NCBI GenBank assembly: GCA_036495025.1
Contig: DASXNO010000301.1
Span: 1 to 53,065, forward strand
From: JAOPZY01 sp036495025
GTDB taxonomy: Bacteria > Actinomycetota > CADDZG01 > JAHWKV01 > JAOPZY01
Length of the DNA: 53,065 bases
Direction of reading: 5' to 3'
Numbering within the stretch: the stretch's first letter is position 1; the number at the start of each line of letters is the position of its first letter. This document shows positions 32,755-41,506 of this stretch, piece after piece. The notes beneath the pieces were generated by a model. The model was not told where the DNA came from, searched no databases, and saw only the letters and a program-made list of their open reading frames with translations. The translations under genes were made by a program, and so were the position numbers.

Positions 32755-33570
32755 GTGCGAATGAAGCTCGCCCGGGCCGCTGCGGTGACGCTGTGCCTTG
32801 TCCAGTTCACGGTCCTGCTCGGGGCGTGCAGCACCTCGCACCCGGCGGCGCACCCGACCCCGGGGTCGTCCACCTCCACGTCCACTGCGGCCGCACCGGG
32901 GACCCTGACGATCCTCGCATCCACGCAGCTCAAGCCCGCCTTCGACCAGCTCGAGACCCAGTTCGCCGCCGCCAATCCCGGCGTGAGCGCCACCGCCACG
33001 TACCAGGGCTCGCAGGCGCTCGCCACCGCCGTGCAGGCCGGTGCCCAGGGCGACCTCTTTGCCACGGATGCCGACCCGATCGCCGCGCTGGCGGCGGCCG
33101 GAGCCGTCGCGACGGCGACGGTGCAGACGTTCGCCCGCAACGAACTGGAGATCGTGGTCCCGATCGGGAACCCGAAGGCCATCCAGGGACTCCAGGATCT
33201 GGCGAATCCGGGAGTTTCCGTGGTGCTGGCCGATCCGAGCCTCCCGGCCGGCAAGGACGCCGTAACGGCACTGGCCCTCGCCGGCGTCAAGCTGACCCCG
33301 AAGGCCTCCGTTTCCAACGTCCCCCAGCTCATCACCGCCGTCCTGTCCGGCAATGCCGACGCCGGCATCGCGTTCCGCAGCGACGTTGTGGCGGGCGGCT
33401 CAGGGGTGACCGGCGTGGCGCTCCCTGCGGGGAACCCCCAGGAGACCTACCGCATCGGGGTGCTGCACAACGCTGCCAACGCGGCGGGGGCCAGCGCCTT
33501 CGTGGAGTTCGTGCGCTCGCAGAGGGGCCGGGCGATCCTTGCCGCAGCCGGGTTCGTGCCCGCGGGCTGA
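32755..33570 (+). CDS. modA: Molybdate-type ABC transporter substrate-binding lipoprotein
   Basis: The 271-residue protein has a lipoprotein signal (VQFTVLLGACSTS), a Ser/Thr linker, and a periplasmic-binding fold of the ModA type: LTILASTQLKPAFDQLETQFAAANPGV, TYQGSQALATAVQAGAQGDLFATDA, NELEIVVPIGNP, VLADPSLPAGKDA and NADAGIAFRSDV. ModA binds molybdate or tungstate outside the cell. No modB or modC follows; rpmA lies in the opposite direction. The GTG at 32755 and ATG at 32761 are both possible starts, without a ribosome binding site. Confidence 0.85.
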   Translation: MRMKLARAAAVTLCLVQFTVLLGACSTSHPAAHPTPGSSTSTSTAAAPGTLTILASTQLKPAFDQLETQFAAANPGVSATATYQGSQALATAVQAGAQGDLFATDADPIAALAAAGAVATATVQTFARNELEIVVPIGNPKAIQGLQDLANPGVSVVLADPSLPAGKDAVTALALAGVKLTPKASVSNVPQLITAVLSGNADAGIAFRSDVVAGGSGVTGVALPAGNPQETYRIGVLHNAANAAGASAFVEFVRSQRGRAILAAAGFVPAG

Positions 33571-33589
33571 GCGGCGTGCCGGAGAGCGC

Positions 33590-33838
33590 TCAGGCGTCGA
33601 TGCTGACGAAGTGCCGGCCACGGCGCTCGTGGTAGCGCACCGTGCCGGGCGCAGTGGCGAACAGCGTGTCGTCGTTCCCACGGCCCACGCCGAGACCCGG
33701 GTGAATCCGCGTCCCGCGCTGGCGGACCAGGATGGAGCCGCCCTTCACGAGCTGGCCGCCGAAGACCTTCACCCCAAGCCGCTGCGCGTGGGAGTCCCGG
33801 CCGTTCCGTGAAGCTGCTGCGCCCTTTTTGTGTGCCAT
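33590..33838 (-). CDS. rpmA: 50S ribosomal protein L27
   Basis: The 82-residue protein begins MAHKKGAAASRNGRDSHAQRLGVKVFGGQ and continues GSILVRQRGTRIHPG, the L27 signature. It sits near the peptidyl transferase centre. There is no N-terminal cleavable extension as found in some Firmicutes. It follows rplU by 84 bases. Confidence 0.98.
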   Translation of the reverse strand: MAHKKGAAASRNGRDSHAQRLGVKVFGGQLVKGGSILVRQRGTRIHPGLGVGRGNDDTLFATAPGTVRYHERRGRHFVSIDA

Positions 33839-33881
33839 ATCGACTCCTACCCATGCGCCCTACGGCGCCGATGAAAACCCG

Positions 33882-33899
33882 GGCGCCCCTCGAGGCGCC
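33882..33899. repeat. Diverged palindromic element core between rplU and rpmA
   Basis: GGCGCCCCTCGAGGCGCC is, on the minus strand, one base different from the fabD-leader core. A second short palindrome (GCGCCCTACGGCGC) lies 16 bases before it. It may act as a processing or attenuation hairpin within the operon. Confidence 0.55.
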
Positions 33900-33922
33900 G
33901 ACTCAAAAAAGATACCAGGTGG

Positions 33923-34336
33923 CTATGCGCCGCTGGCGGCGGCCTCCGCCGCCGGCTCGGACTCGCCGGTCGTCTGCGGCTCGGGCTCGGCCGGCGTCTC
34001 CGGCTCGGGCTGTGGCTCCGGCTCGGCCTTGGTGTTGCCGATCGACGTGATCTCGATCAGCGAGTAGAGCTGGCGGTGGCCGGTTCGGTTCGCGTAACCG
34101 GTCTTGTTCTTGTACTTGAAGACGACCACCTTGTCGCCCTTGGCGTCGCCGAGCATCTTCGCCCCCACCGTGAAGTCGGCCGCCTCCCGGCCGTGGAGGG
34201 TACGGCCGTCGTCGGTGGAGACGAGCACGGGCGTGAAGCTCACATCGGGGTCTTTCACGGAGAGGTGCTCGATCTCGAGGACGTCGCCGGTCTTGACCCG
34301 GTACTGCTTTCCTCCCGTGCGGATCACTGCGTACAT
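33923..34336 (-). CDS. rplU: 50S ribosomal protein L21 with acidic tail
   Basis: The protein begins MYAVIRTGGKQYRVKTGDVLEIEHL and contains FKYKNKTGYANRTGHRQLYSLIEI, the L21 signature. After about residue 104 it continues with a Glu/Pro-rich tail (EPEPQPEPETPAEPEPQ) of about 33 residues that ordinary L21 lacks. The ATG at 34336 follows a GTG codon; AAGG lies upstream. The tail resembles the Glu/Pro repeats of the neighbouring RNase E/G. Confidence 0.97.
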   Translation of the reverse strand: MYAVIRTGGKQYRVKTGDVLEIEHLSVKDPDVSFTPVLVSTDDGRTLHGREAADFTVGAKMLGDAKGDKVVVFKYKNKTGYANRTGHRQLYSLIEITSIGNTKAEPEPQPEPETPAEPEPQTTGESEPAAEAAASGA

Positions 34337-34460
34337 CACGCTTGCCTTCCAGACGCTTCCTGAGACGCGGTCGTGCCCTCGGAATACCGGGACACGGCAT
34401 CATACCAGTCGCTCATCTAGTGGTCACCCCCGAAAGTACGGTAATTGAGGAGGGGACCAC

Positions 34461-37343
34461 TTAGGCCTCCACATCCAGCAGGATGATGCCCCGGCCCTCA
34501 CAGGTGGGGCAGACCTCGGAGAAGGCTTCCAGCAGCCCCTCGGACACCCGCTTGCGCGTCATCTGCACCAAGCCGAGCTCCGAGACACCGTAGACCTGGG
34601 TCCTGGTCTTGTCCCGGGCGAGCGCCGCCCGGAACTCCCGGACGAGCTCTTCGCGGTTGCGCTCCAGGAGCATGTCGATGAAGTCGATGACGATGATGCC
34701 CCCGATGTCCCGGAGGCGGAGCTGTTTGGCCACCTCCGCGGCAGCCTCCAGGTTGGTCTTCACGACCGTCTCCTCGAGGTTGGACTTGCCGACGAACCGT
34801 CCGGTGTTGACGTCGACAATCGTCATGGCCTCGGTCCGGTCGATGACGAGGTGACCGCCCGAAGGCAGGCCGACCCGGCGGTCGAGGCCCTTGCGAATCT
34901 GCTCGTTGACGTGGTACTCGTCGAACAGGGGCTCGCCGCCCTGGTAGTGCTCCATCCGCTCCATGAGGGAGGGGGTGACGTTGACGACGTAGTCGCGCAC
35001 CTGCCGGTACACCTCTTCGTCGTCGATGATCACCCGCTCCACGTCATCGGTCAGCAGGTCCCGCACCGCCCGGAGCACCAACTCCGGCTCGGCATAGATG
35101 AGCGACGGGGGCTGCGCGTTTTTGGCCTTCTCGGAGATGTCCTGCCAGGTCTCGACCAGGCGCTCGATGTCCTCGGCGAGCTCCGGTTCCCCCACCCCCT
35201 TGGCCGCCGTCCGGATGATGAGCCCGTAGCCGCCAGGACGCAAGCGCTGCCCGACCTCGCGCAGGCGGGTGCGCTCGTCGTCGGGAAGGCGCCGGCTGAC
35301 GCCGAGCGTCTCGGTGTCGGGCACGAGGACGACATACCGGCCGGCGAGCGAGATCTCCGCCGAGAGCCTGGCTCCCTTGGATCCCATGGGGTCCTTGGTC
35401 ACCTGCGCCAGGATGGGCTGGCCCGACTTGAGCACCTTCTCGATGCGGCGGCTGGGGCCGTCGACGTCCTCGCTGAAGGTCACTTCCCCGGCGTAGATGA
35501 CGGCGTTGCGCTCCTCGCCGATGTTGATGAATGCCGCCTCCATGCCCGGCAGGACGTTCTGGACCCGGCCGAGGTAGATGTTGCCGACGATGGAGTGATC
35601 CTGCTGCGAGGCGACGTAGTGCTCGACGAGCTCACCCTCCTCCATGACACCGATCTGCGTCCGCTGCTTGCGCACCGTGATGAGCATGGTCTTCGGCCGG
35701 GACGGGGGAATGGGCTGGCGTTCCGGACGTACCCGCCTGGACCGGCGGGCAGGACGTTTGCGGTCGGCCGGCCCTTCGATCGGGGCCAGGGCGGTCGCGG
35801 CGGCCGGTGCGGCCGGCAGGGCATCGGGCTCGGCGGCCGCGGCTGCCTTTGCCCGGCGCCGCTTGCGCCGCGGTGCCGTGGCGGGCTCTGCAGGCTCCTC
35901 CGCTGGCTGGGGGGCCAGGGAGAGGTGCGGGGCGGGCGCCGGGGCTGCGAGGTCGCCGTTCGCGGCCGCGGCGGCACCGTTGCCGGAGCCTCGCCGCCTC
36001 TTGCGGCGCCGGGGGGCCGGGGCGGGTTCGCCCTCGGCCGGGGCTGGCATGGGTGGCGGCTCCGTGCCGGCTGCGATGCCCGTCCCGGGGCCTCCGGCCT
36101 CCGGCTCGGCAGCCGGTCCAGGGGCCTCGAGCGGTACGGGTTCGGCCTCCTCGGCTTCCGAGGTCTGGGCGGCCTGGCGGCCGGCACCCCCGCCCCGCCG
36201 GCGGCGTCTGCGCCGGCGGCTCGGCGTGGGGGCCTCCGCTTCGGCCTCGGCGGCGATCTCGGCCTCACCCGATGCCTCGGCCACCACCGCGGCCTCGATG
36301 CCACCGGCGGCGGGTTCCCGCTCCGGCTCACCCGGGTGGCCGTCAGCCGGCAGGGCCTCCTCGACCGCCGCTCGGGTGGCTGCCGGACGGCGGCGGCGCC
36401 GGGGCCGGGCTTCCTGGCCCTCCGACGGGGTGTCCACCTGCGGGGCTTCGACCTGAGGCGCCTCGCCAACAGGCAGCGGCGCCACATCATCGGTGCCGCC
36501 ACCCGCGTCATCCGGGGAAGGGGCTGTCGGCGGCTTGCGGCGTCGGCGTCGGCGTCGGCGTCGAGCCTCGGAGGGGGCAGCCCCCTCAACCGGCTCTCCG
36601 GCGTCTTCCCCCTGCGCCACAGACACCGGCTCAGGCTCGGGCTCAGGCTGGACCTCAGGTTGGGCCTCACGTTCCGGCTCAGGTTGGGGCTCACGTTCCG
36701 GCTCAGGTTGGGGCTCGGGTTCGGCCTGTGGCTTCCGGGCCCGGGTGGATCGCCGCGCTCGGGGAGCCTGGACCGGGGAAGCCCCCGCCTCGACCGCGGG
36801 AGGGGTCTCCGCTACGGCGGGGGGCGTTTCGGCCGCCGGAACGGCGGCCTCCACAACCGCAGCCGGTTGTTCCGCCGGCTCGGGGGCCGGCGCGGGGGCC
36901 GGGGCATCGACGGGGGCCGGCTTCGCCTTTGGCGCCGCAGGCTTGCGCTTTGCCCGCGGCTTCTTCGGCGGGGCTTCCCCGCCCGCTTCGGCCATCCCAG
37001 GAGGAACGGCCCCGGGGGCCTCGGCCACCGGCACCGGCACGGCGGCAGGTTCGGGTTCCGAGACGGGCTCGGGGGCGGGAGCCGGCTCCTCGGCGACCCC
37101 GGCGGGGGTCGCCTTGGTCTTGGCCGCCGTTTTCCGGGGGGCCCGCTTCCGGGCGGGCGCCTTTTTGGCCGTCTCAGCGGGTGCTGGGCCCACTGGCGAC
37201 CCTGCTGCCGGCGTTTCCGCTGCCAACTCTGTTGCTGCTGCGGGGACTTCGGGTGCTACGGGTGGCGCCGTCGCCTTACGCCTGCGTGTCCGAGTTGCCG
37301 GCGGCGACGGTTCCGGCGCTCGGGGGTCGGCATCGTCGACCAC
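34461..37343 (-). CDS. rne: Ribonuclease E/G with very long disordered N-terminal arm
   Basis: The 960-residue protein has about 550 residues of Ala/Pro/Glu/Arg-rich low-complexity sequence, including Glu-Pro repeats and many Arg clusters (RRRRRRRRKP), before the catalytic half. That half has the S1 domain (YVASQQDHSIVGNIYLGRV), the RNase H-like and DNase I-like parts (RTEAMTIVDVNTGRFVG; IIVIDFIDM) and the zinc link CPTCEGRGI. It cuts single-stranded AU-rich RNA. The arm probably binds RNA or partners, as in actinobacterial RNase E. GTG at 37343 has GAGGAGG at five to six bases. It has a 464-base region upstream with no gene. Confidence 0.95.
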   Translation of the reverse strand: MVDDADPRAPEPSPPATRTRRRKATAPPVAPEVPAAATELAAETPAAGSPVGPAPAETAKKAPARKRAPRKTAAKTKATPAGVAEEPAPAPEPVSEPEPAAVPVPVAEAPGAVPPGMAEAGGEAPPKKPRAKRKPAAPKAKPAPVDAPAPAPAPEPAEQPAAVVEAAVPAAETPPAVAETPPAVEAGASPVQAPRARRSTRARKPQAEPEPQPEPEREPQPEPEREAQPEVQPEPEPEPVSVAQGEDAGEPVEGAAPSEARRRRRRRRRKPPTAPSPDDAGGGTDDVAPLPVGEAPQVEAPQVDTPSEGQEARPRRRRRPAATRAAVEEALPADGHPGEPEREPAAGGIEAAVVAEASGEAEIAAEAEAEAPTPSRRRRRRRRGGGAGRQAAQTSEAEEAEPVPLEAPGPAAEPEAGGPGTGIAAGTEPPPMPAPAEGEPAPAPRRRKRRRGSGNGAAAAANGDLAAPAPAPHLSLAPQPAEEPAEPATAPRRKRRRAKAAAAAEPDALPAAPAAATALAPIEGPADRKRPARRSRRVRPERQPIPPSRPKTMLITVRKQRTQIGVMEEGELVEHYVASQQDHSIVGNIYLGRVQNVLPGMEAAFINIGEERNAVIYAGEVTFSEDVDGPSRRIEKVLKSGQPILAQVTKDPMGSKGARLSAEISLAGRYVVLVPDTETLGVSRRLPDDERTRLREVGQRLRPGGYGLIIRTAAKGVGEPELAEDIERLVETWQDISEKAKNAQPPSLIYAEPELVLRAVRDLLTDDVERVIIDDEEVYRQVRDYVVNVTPSLMERMEHYQGGEPLFDEYHVNEQIRKGLDRRVGLPSGGHLVIDRTEAMTIVDVNTGRFVGKSNLEETVVKTNLEAAAEVAKQLRLRDIGGIIVIDFIDMLLERNREELVREFRAALARDKTRTQVYGVSELGLVQMTRKRVSEGLLEAFSEVCPTCEGRGIILLDVEA

Positions 37344-37807
37344 ATAACCTCCTCACTTCTCAGGGGCGGGGCGGTCCACGAATGGGACTGTCCCGCCGCC
37401 CGCTGCCGGTTCACCCGGGGTGGCCTGCCAGCATCGGCGGCCGCTCCCTCTCTACCGGCAGCGAAAATCCTTGAGCGCGGTGGGCTCGAACCGTTGGTCG
37501 AGCCCGTTTGCCCGGCGCTTGCATCCCGAATCCTCGCACGAGGGGGCACCGGGAGCAATGAGTTCCCTCCGGGGAGGCTGTCGCGCCCTGCGTCACGACC
37601 ACAAAGAGTGGCGGGCACGGACTTCCAGCGAACCTCCAGCGGAGTCCCTCCGGTGAGGATCCGGAGAAGCCTGGAAGGTAACCCTCGCACTGCGACGGAA
37701 AGTTTCCAGACCTCCTATCCCCCAGCTTACCAAGGACCGAAGCAACGACCTCTCCACGACCCTCCAAGGGACTGTTCGCCACGGAGCGTGGCGGAGGGAT
37801 CCTCCGG
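37344..37807 (-). other. 464-base structured gap between rodA and rne
   Basis: No convincing gene is seen. On the minus strand just after rodA are GGAGG-ATC-CCTCC and GCCACG-CTC-CGTGGC hairpins, without T-runs. Farther on are TCCGG/CCGGA and CTGGAA/TTCCAG repeats, and a perfect eight-base hairpin GGGCTCGA/TCGAGCCC at 37482-37505. It could be a long rne leader; RNase E of E. coli regulates itself through its leader. It does not match RNase P RNA or tmRNA. Confidence 0.4.
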
Positions 37808-38983
37808 TTACACGAACCGTCGCATATGGATATTCATCAGGATTCCGACAGCACAGAAGCTCGTCAACAGGGACGAACCCCCGTAGGACACGAACGGGAG
37901 CGGGATCCCCACGACCGGCACGATACCGATCGTCATGCCGACGTTGACGAAAAGCTGGAATGCCAGCATCGCCCCCACACCGGCCGCCAACCGGGCACCG
38001 AACTGGTCCTTGGACATCATGGCAATGCGCAGCGCCCGCCAGATGAGGAACGAGAACAGCCCGATCAGCAGGAGGGACCCGGCGAATCCCGTCTCCTCCC
38101 CCACCACGGTGAAGATGAAGTCGGTGTGGTTCTCCGGCACGTAGTCCAGGTTCGTCTGGGTGCCACGGAACAGGCCCTTGCCCATCAAGCCCCCCGACGC
38201 AACGGCGGTGCGGGACTGCTGGAGGTTGTAGGCGGCCGTGCTCTTGGAGCTCTGGTCGAGGAAGGCGGTCAGCCGCTTGATCTGGTAGTCGTGGAGCAGG
38301 CCGAGGTGCAGCACGAGCACGAAGACGCCGACGCTCAAGGCCACGAGGAGCCCGATCCAGCGCAACCTGGCGCCGGCGACCACCACGATCGAGAACGCCA
38401 GGAACACCAGCACGAGGACGGTGCCGAGGTCGGGCTGCAGGTAGATGAGTCCGGCCGGGACGGCCGCCAGGGCGACCGCCAGCACGACGCGCCCCAGCCC
38501 CGTGTTGGCCCCCTTGTCGGCCCAGAGCGCCGAGAGGGCGACGATGAGCACGAGCTTCATGATCTCGGACGGCTGGATCTGCAGGATGCCGACCGTGATC
38601 CAGCGCTGTGCCCCGAGCGTCGTATGGCCGATGGGCGACAGCACGAGCACCAGCAGGCCGATGCCACCCACGTAGACGAGGGGCGCCAACCCGCGGAGCT
38701 GGCGGTAGTCGAACAGCAGGGTGACGACGAAGACGACCATCGCCAGGGCGAGGAAGGCGAGCTGGCGCTTCAGATAGAAGTTGGGATCCCGCCCGAGCGC
38801 CACCAGGCTGGGCCTCGTCGCGGAGTAGATGGCGATGCACCCGAGGACCGCGGTCGACACGGCGGCGGTGAACAGCGCCAGGTCCATGTGGCGGAGCGGG
38901 TGCTTGGCGGAGAGCCATCCGGACAGGACCTGATGGCCGCCGATGGTCTCGACCCTTCCGAGGAACACGTCCTGCTTCGCCAT
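37808..38983 (-). CDS. rodA: Rod-shape SEDS glycosyltransferase
   Basis: RodA polymerises lipid II for lateral wall growth. The 391-residue protein has about ten membrane segments and SEDS motifs GAQRWITVGILQIQPSEIMKL, QPDLGTVLVL, FRGTQTNLDYVPENHTDFIFTVVGEE and GIPLPFVSYGGSS. Its start overlaps the mrdA stop by one base (TGATG), so the transglycosylase and its transpeptidase are coupled. Confidence 0.97.
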   Translation of the reverse strand: MAKQDVFLGRVETIGGHQVLSGWLSAKHPLRHMDLALFTAAVSTAVLGCIAIYSATRPSLVALGRDPNFYLKRQLAFLALAMVVFVVTLLFDYRQLRGLAPLVYVGGIGLLVLVLSPIGHTTLGAQRWITVGILQIQPSEIMKLVLIVALSALWADKGANTGLGRVVLAVALAAVPAGLIYLQPDLGTVLVLVFLAFSIVVVAGARLRWIGLLVALSVGVFVLVLHLGLLHDYQIKRLTAFLDQSSKSTAAYNLQQSRTAVASGGLMGKGLFRGTQTNLDYVPENHTDFIFTVVGEETGFAGSLLLIGLFSFLIWRALRIAMMSKDQFGARLAAGVGAMLAFQLFVNVGMTIGIVPVVGIPLPFVSYGGSSLLTSFCAVGILMNIHMRRFV

Positions 38984-40947
38984 CAGTCGGTCCTTGCCCC
39001 GGTGGCGATGTTGTGCGCCGGCAGGTTGAACAGCCCTTCGAGGATGCGCCGGGCGATCGGGGCGGCAGTCTCGCCGCCATGGCCCGCCTGCTCGAGCATC
39101 ACGACGACCACGTACTGCGGGTGGTCGGCGGGGGCATAGCTTGCGAACCAGGCGTATGGCTGTTTCCCGCTGATGTCGGCGGTACCGGTCTTGGCGGCGA
39201 CGGTCACCTTGTCGAACGGGAAGCCGGCAAAGACACCGGCGGCAGTCCCCAGGGGCTGCTGGACGGCGACGCCGGCGAGGCCCTGCTGGATCACGCCGAT
39301 CGCCTGGGGGCTTACGGGGAGCTGCCGGGTGACCTTTGGTGCCACCGACGTCACGGTCTGGCTGACGTCCATGACCTTCATGCCGAGCTCGGGCTGGTAG
39401 AGCGCGCCCCCGTTGGCGATGGCCCCGTACACGGCGGCGAGCTGCAGCGGCGTCACGAGCAGGTCGCCCTGGCCGATCGCCATCTGGATCGTGTAGCCGG
39501 GAAGCCAGATGTTGTATGGGAACGCCTTTGGGTTGGCCTTGTGCTGGTTCTGCAGCCAGGCGTCGTCCGGGACCCGTCCCGCCTGCTCACCGGGGATCTC
39601 GATGCCGGTGGTCGAGCCGAGGCCGAAGTCGCGGGCGAAGGCCTGGAGCTGCTCGCCCTGGCCTGCCCGGAACCGCTGCCAGAAGGTCTGCCCGAAGTTG
39701 TAGAAGACGGTGTCGCAACTCTGGATGAGGGCCTGCTGCAGGGAGATCGACCCGCTGTCGGTGGCCTGCCAGTTGTTGAAGGTCTGGTTGTAGAGGCGCA
39801 CCTGGGACGGGCAGGCAAAGGAGCCGGTCGGGCTGGCGAACCCCTCGGTCATCGCTGCAGCGGCCGTCACGACCTTGAAGGTTGAACCGGGGGGGTACTG
39901 GGCCTGGATGACGCGGTCGATGAGGGGCTGGGCCGGATTGTTCTGGAACTCCGCTGCGTACTGGGCGCTGCTGAGGCCCTGGGCGAACTGGCTCGGGTCA
40001 TACGTCGGCGATGATGCCATCGCGATGATCTGGCCGTTGTTCGGGTCCATTACCACGACGCCCCCCGCCGGTGCCACGTAGTCCTTGTTCGACACCTTGT
40101 CGTAGATGGTGCGGGCCTTGGCGAGGCCGTCGGCGAGCGATGCCTCGGCGAGGGTCTGGACATTGCGGTCGATTGTGGTCACCACGTCGTCGCCGGGGGT
40201 CGGGTCCTGGGTGCCGAGGATCCCACGGACGTTGCCCGAGGCATCCACCTGGTACTTGGTGAACCCATCCGTGCCGTGCAGGTACTTCTCATACGCGTAC
40301 TCGATGCCACTGCGGCCGATCACCGTCCCGGGCGAGTACCCCTTGTAACGGTTGGGGTCGGAGGACCCGCTGGTGGTGGCGACCGGATAGACGCCGACGG
40401 TGCCGAGCGCATGCGCGGCGAGCGACCCGCTGGGGTAGTCGCGCAGCGGCTCCTGGACGTAGGACACGCCGGGGAACTGGTCCTGGTGTTCCTCGAGGTA
40501 GACGACCTGGTCCTTGGTCACGTCCGTTGCGACCGGCGCCGGCGTCAGCGGGCCGACCTGGGTGGTCTGCATCTTGTCGAGCAGCGTGGGCACCGGCACC
40601 CCGAGGAGCCGGGACAGGTTGTTGAGGGTGACCGCTCCCTTCGGGGTCAGGTGGAGCTTCTTGCTCGCGTCGGTGGTGGACACCGCCGAGCGGTCGACGG
40701 TGACCACGAGCGACTGGCGGTTGTCGACGAGCACCTGGCCGTTGCGGTCGAGGATCCGGCCCCGGGCCGCCAGCTTGGGCACGACGCGGACGTAGTTCTG
40801 GTCGGCGAGCTTCCGGAAGCTGTCCACCGAGAGCACCTGGAGGAACCACAGCCGGAGCACCAGGGCGACGACGAGCGACAGGAAGACCATCCCGAGGACA
40901 GCGATCCGGAGGTGGACCCGCTCCGCCCCCTGGATCATCGCCTTCAT
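38983..40947 (-). CDS. mrdA: Penicillin-binding protein 2 (class B transpeptidase)
   Basis: The 654-residue protein crosslinks peptidoglycan together with RodA. It has one N-terminal membrane anchor, the pedestal domain (RGRILDRNGQVLVDN; GRSGIEYAYEKYL), and transpeptidase motifs PPGSTFKVV (active Ser in SxxK), QSCDTVFY (SxD, common in this subclass) and AAKTGTAD (KTG). The stop overlaps rodA and the start overlaps the mreD stop (ATGA). Confidence 0.97.
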   Translation of the reverse strand: MKAMIQGAERVHLRIAVLGMVFLSLVVALVLRLWFLQVLSVDSFRKLADQNYVRVVPKLAARGRILDRNGQVLVDNRQSLVVTVDRSAVSTTDASKKLHLTPKGAVTLNNLSRLLGVPVPTLLDKMQTTQVGPLTPAPVATDVTKDQVVYLEEHQDQFPGVSYVQEPLRDYPSGSLAAHALGTVGVYPVATTSGSSDPNRYKGYSPGTVIGRSGIEYAYEKYLHGTDGFTKYQVDASGNVRGILGTQDPTPGDDVVTTIDRNVQTLAEASLADGLAKARTIYDKVSNKDYVAPAGGVVVMDPNNGQIIAMASSPTYDPSQFAQGLSSAQYAAEFQNNPAQPLIDRVIQAQYPPGSTFKVVTAAAAMTEGFASPTGSFACPSQVRLYNQTFNNWQATDSGSISLQQALIQSCDTVFYNFGQTFWQRFRAGQGEQLQAFARDFGLGSTTGIEIPGEQAGRVPDDAWLQNQHKANPKAFPYNIWLPGYTIQMAIGQGDLLVTPLQLAAVYGAIANGGALYQPELGMKVMDVSQTVTSVAPKVTRQLPVSPQAIGVIQQGLAGVAVQQPLGTAAGVFAGFPFDKVTVAAKTGTADISGKQPYAWFASYAPADHPQYVVVVMLEQAGHGGETAAPIARRILEGLFNLPAHNIATGARTD

Positions 40948-41486
40948 GCGCCTCTCCCCGGAAAGACGGGCTCGCCGAGACCGGCCCGGCCGGAGCCGGT
41001 CCCCTGGCCGCCACCGGCGACGCGGCGGACCACCGGATACGCGAACGGCACGAGCAGCGTGTTGTACACCCCCGTCAGTAAGATCACCTGTGCCAGCCGG
41101 CTGACCGGCTGGGCGGGCACGCCGAGCAGCAGGGCGAGCATGGTGTAGAAGGCCGTCCCGACCACGCTGCCGGCAAAGACCCCGATCAGCGGGACGGCGA
41201 CGCTGGACGACTGGACGTAGGGCCGGATCGCCCCCACGACGTAGCCCACCGTGACGTACGCGAGCGCCGAGAGCCCCGTCGGGGCGTCGAGCAGGAGGTC
41301 ACGCAGCATCCCCCCCACAAACCCCGCGGTCGCGCCCGGGGAGGGGCCCCGGACGAGGCCGATGCAGATCACCACGACGAGCATCAGGTCGGGGGCCACG
41401 CGGAACAGGGCGAGGTGCGGCAGCAGGGTCGTCTGCAGGAGCAGCGCGGTGAGGATGAGCAGGGGGATCCCGATGTTCCGTCGCAT
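40944..41486 (-). CDS. mreD: Rod shape-determining membrane protein
   Basis: The 180-residue protein starts at ATG 41486 (MRRNIGIPLLILTALLLQTTLL) and has five or six membrane segments. Motifs typical of MreD include LFRVAPDLMLVVVICIGLVRGP and GFVGGMLRDLLLDAPTGLSALAYVTVGYV. It works with MreC and MreB in the elongation complex. It is translationally linked to mrdA by a four-base overlap. Confidence 0.92.
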   Translation of the reverse strand: MRRNIGIPLLILTALLLQTTLLPHLALFRVAPDLMLVVVICIGLVRGPSPGATAGFVGGMLRDLLLDAPTGLSALAYVTVGYVVGAIRPYVQSSSVAVPLIGVFAGSVVGTAFYTMLALLLGVPAQPVSRLAQVILLTGVYNTLLVPFAYPVVRRVAGGGQGTGSGRAGLGEPVFPGRGA

Positions 41487-41506
41487 CTCTTGAACACCTA
41501 CGCCGG

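Noticed and set aside
37344..37807. RNase P RNA or tmRNA in the rodA-rne gap
   Set aside because: The conserved core GGAAAGTCC, ACAGAA and the tRNA-like ends were not found.
34851..37886. A 1011-codon plus-strand open frame
   Set aside because: It mirrors the low-complexity arm of RNase E/G and starts inside it.
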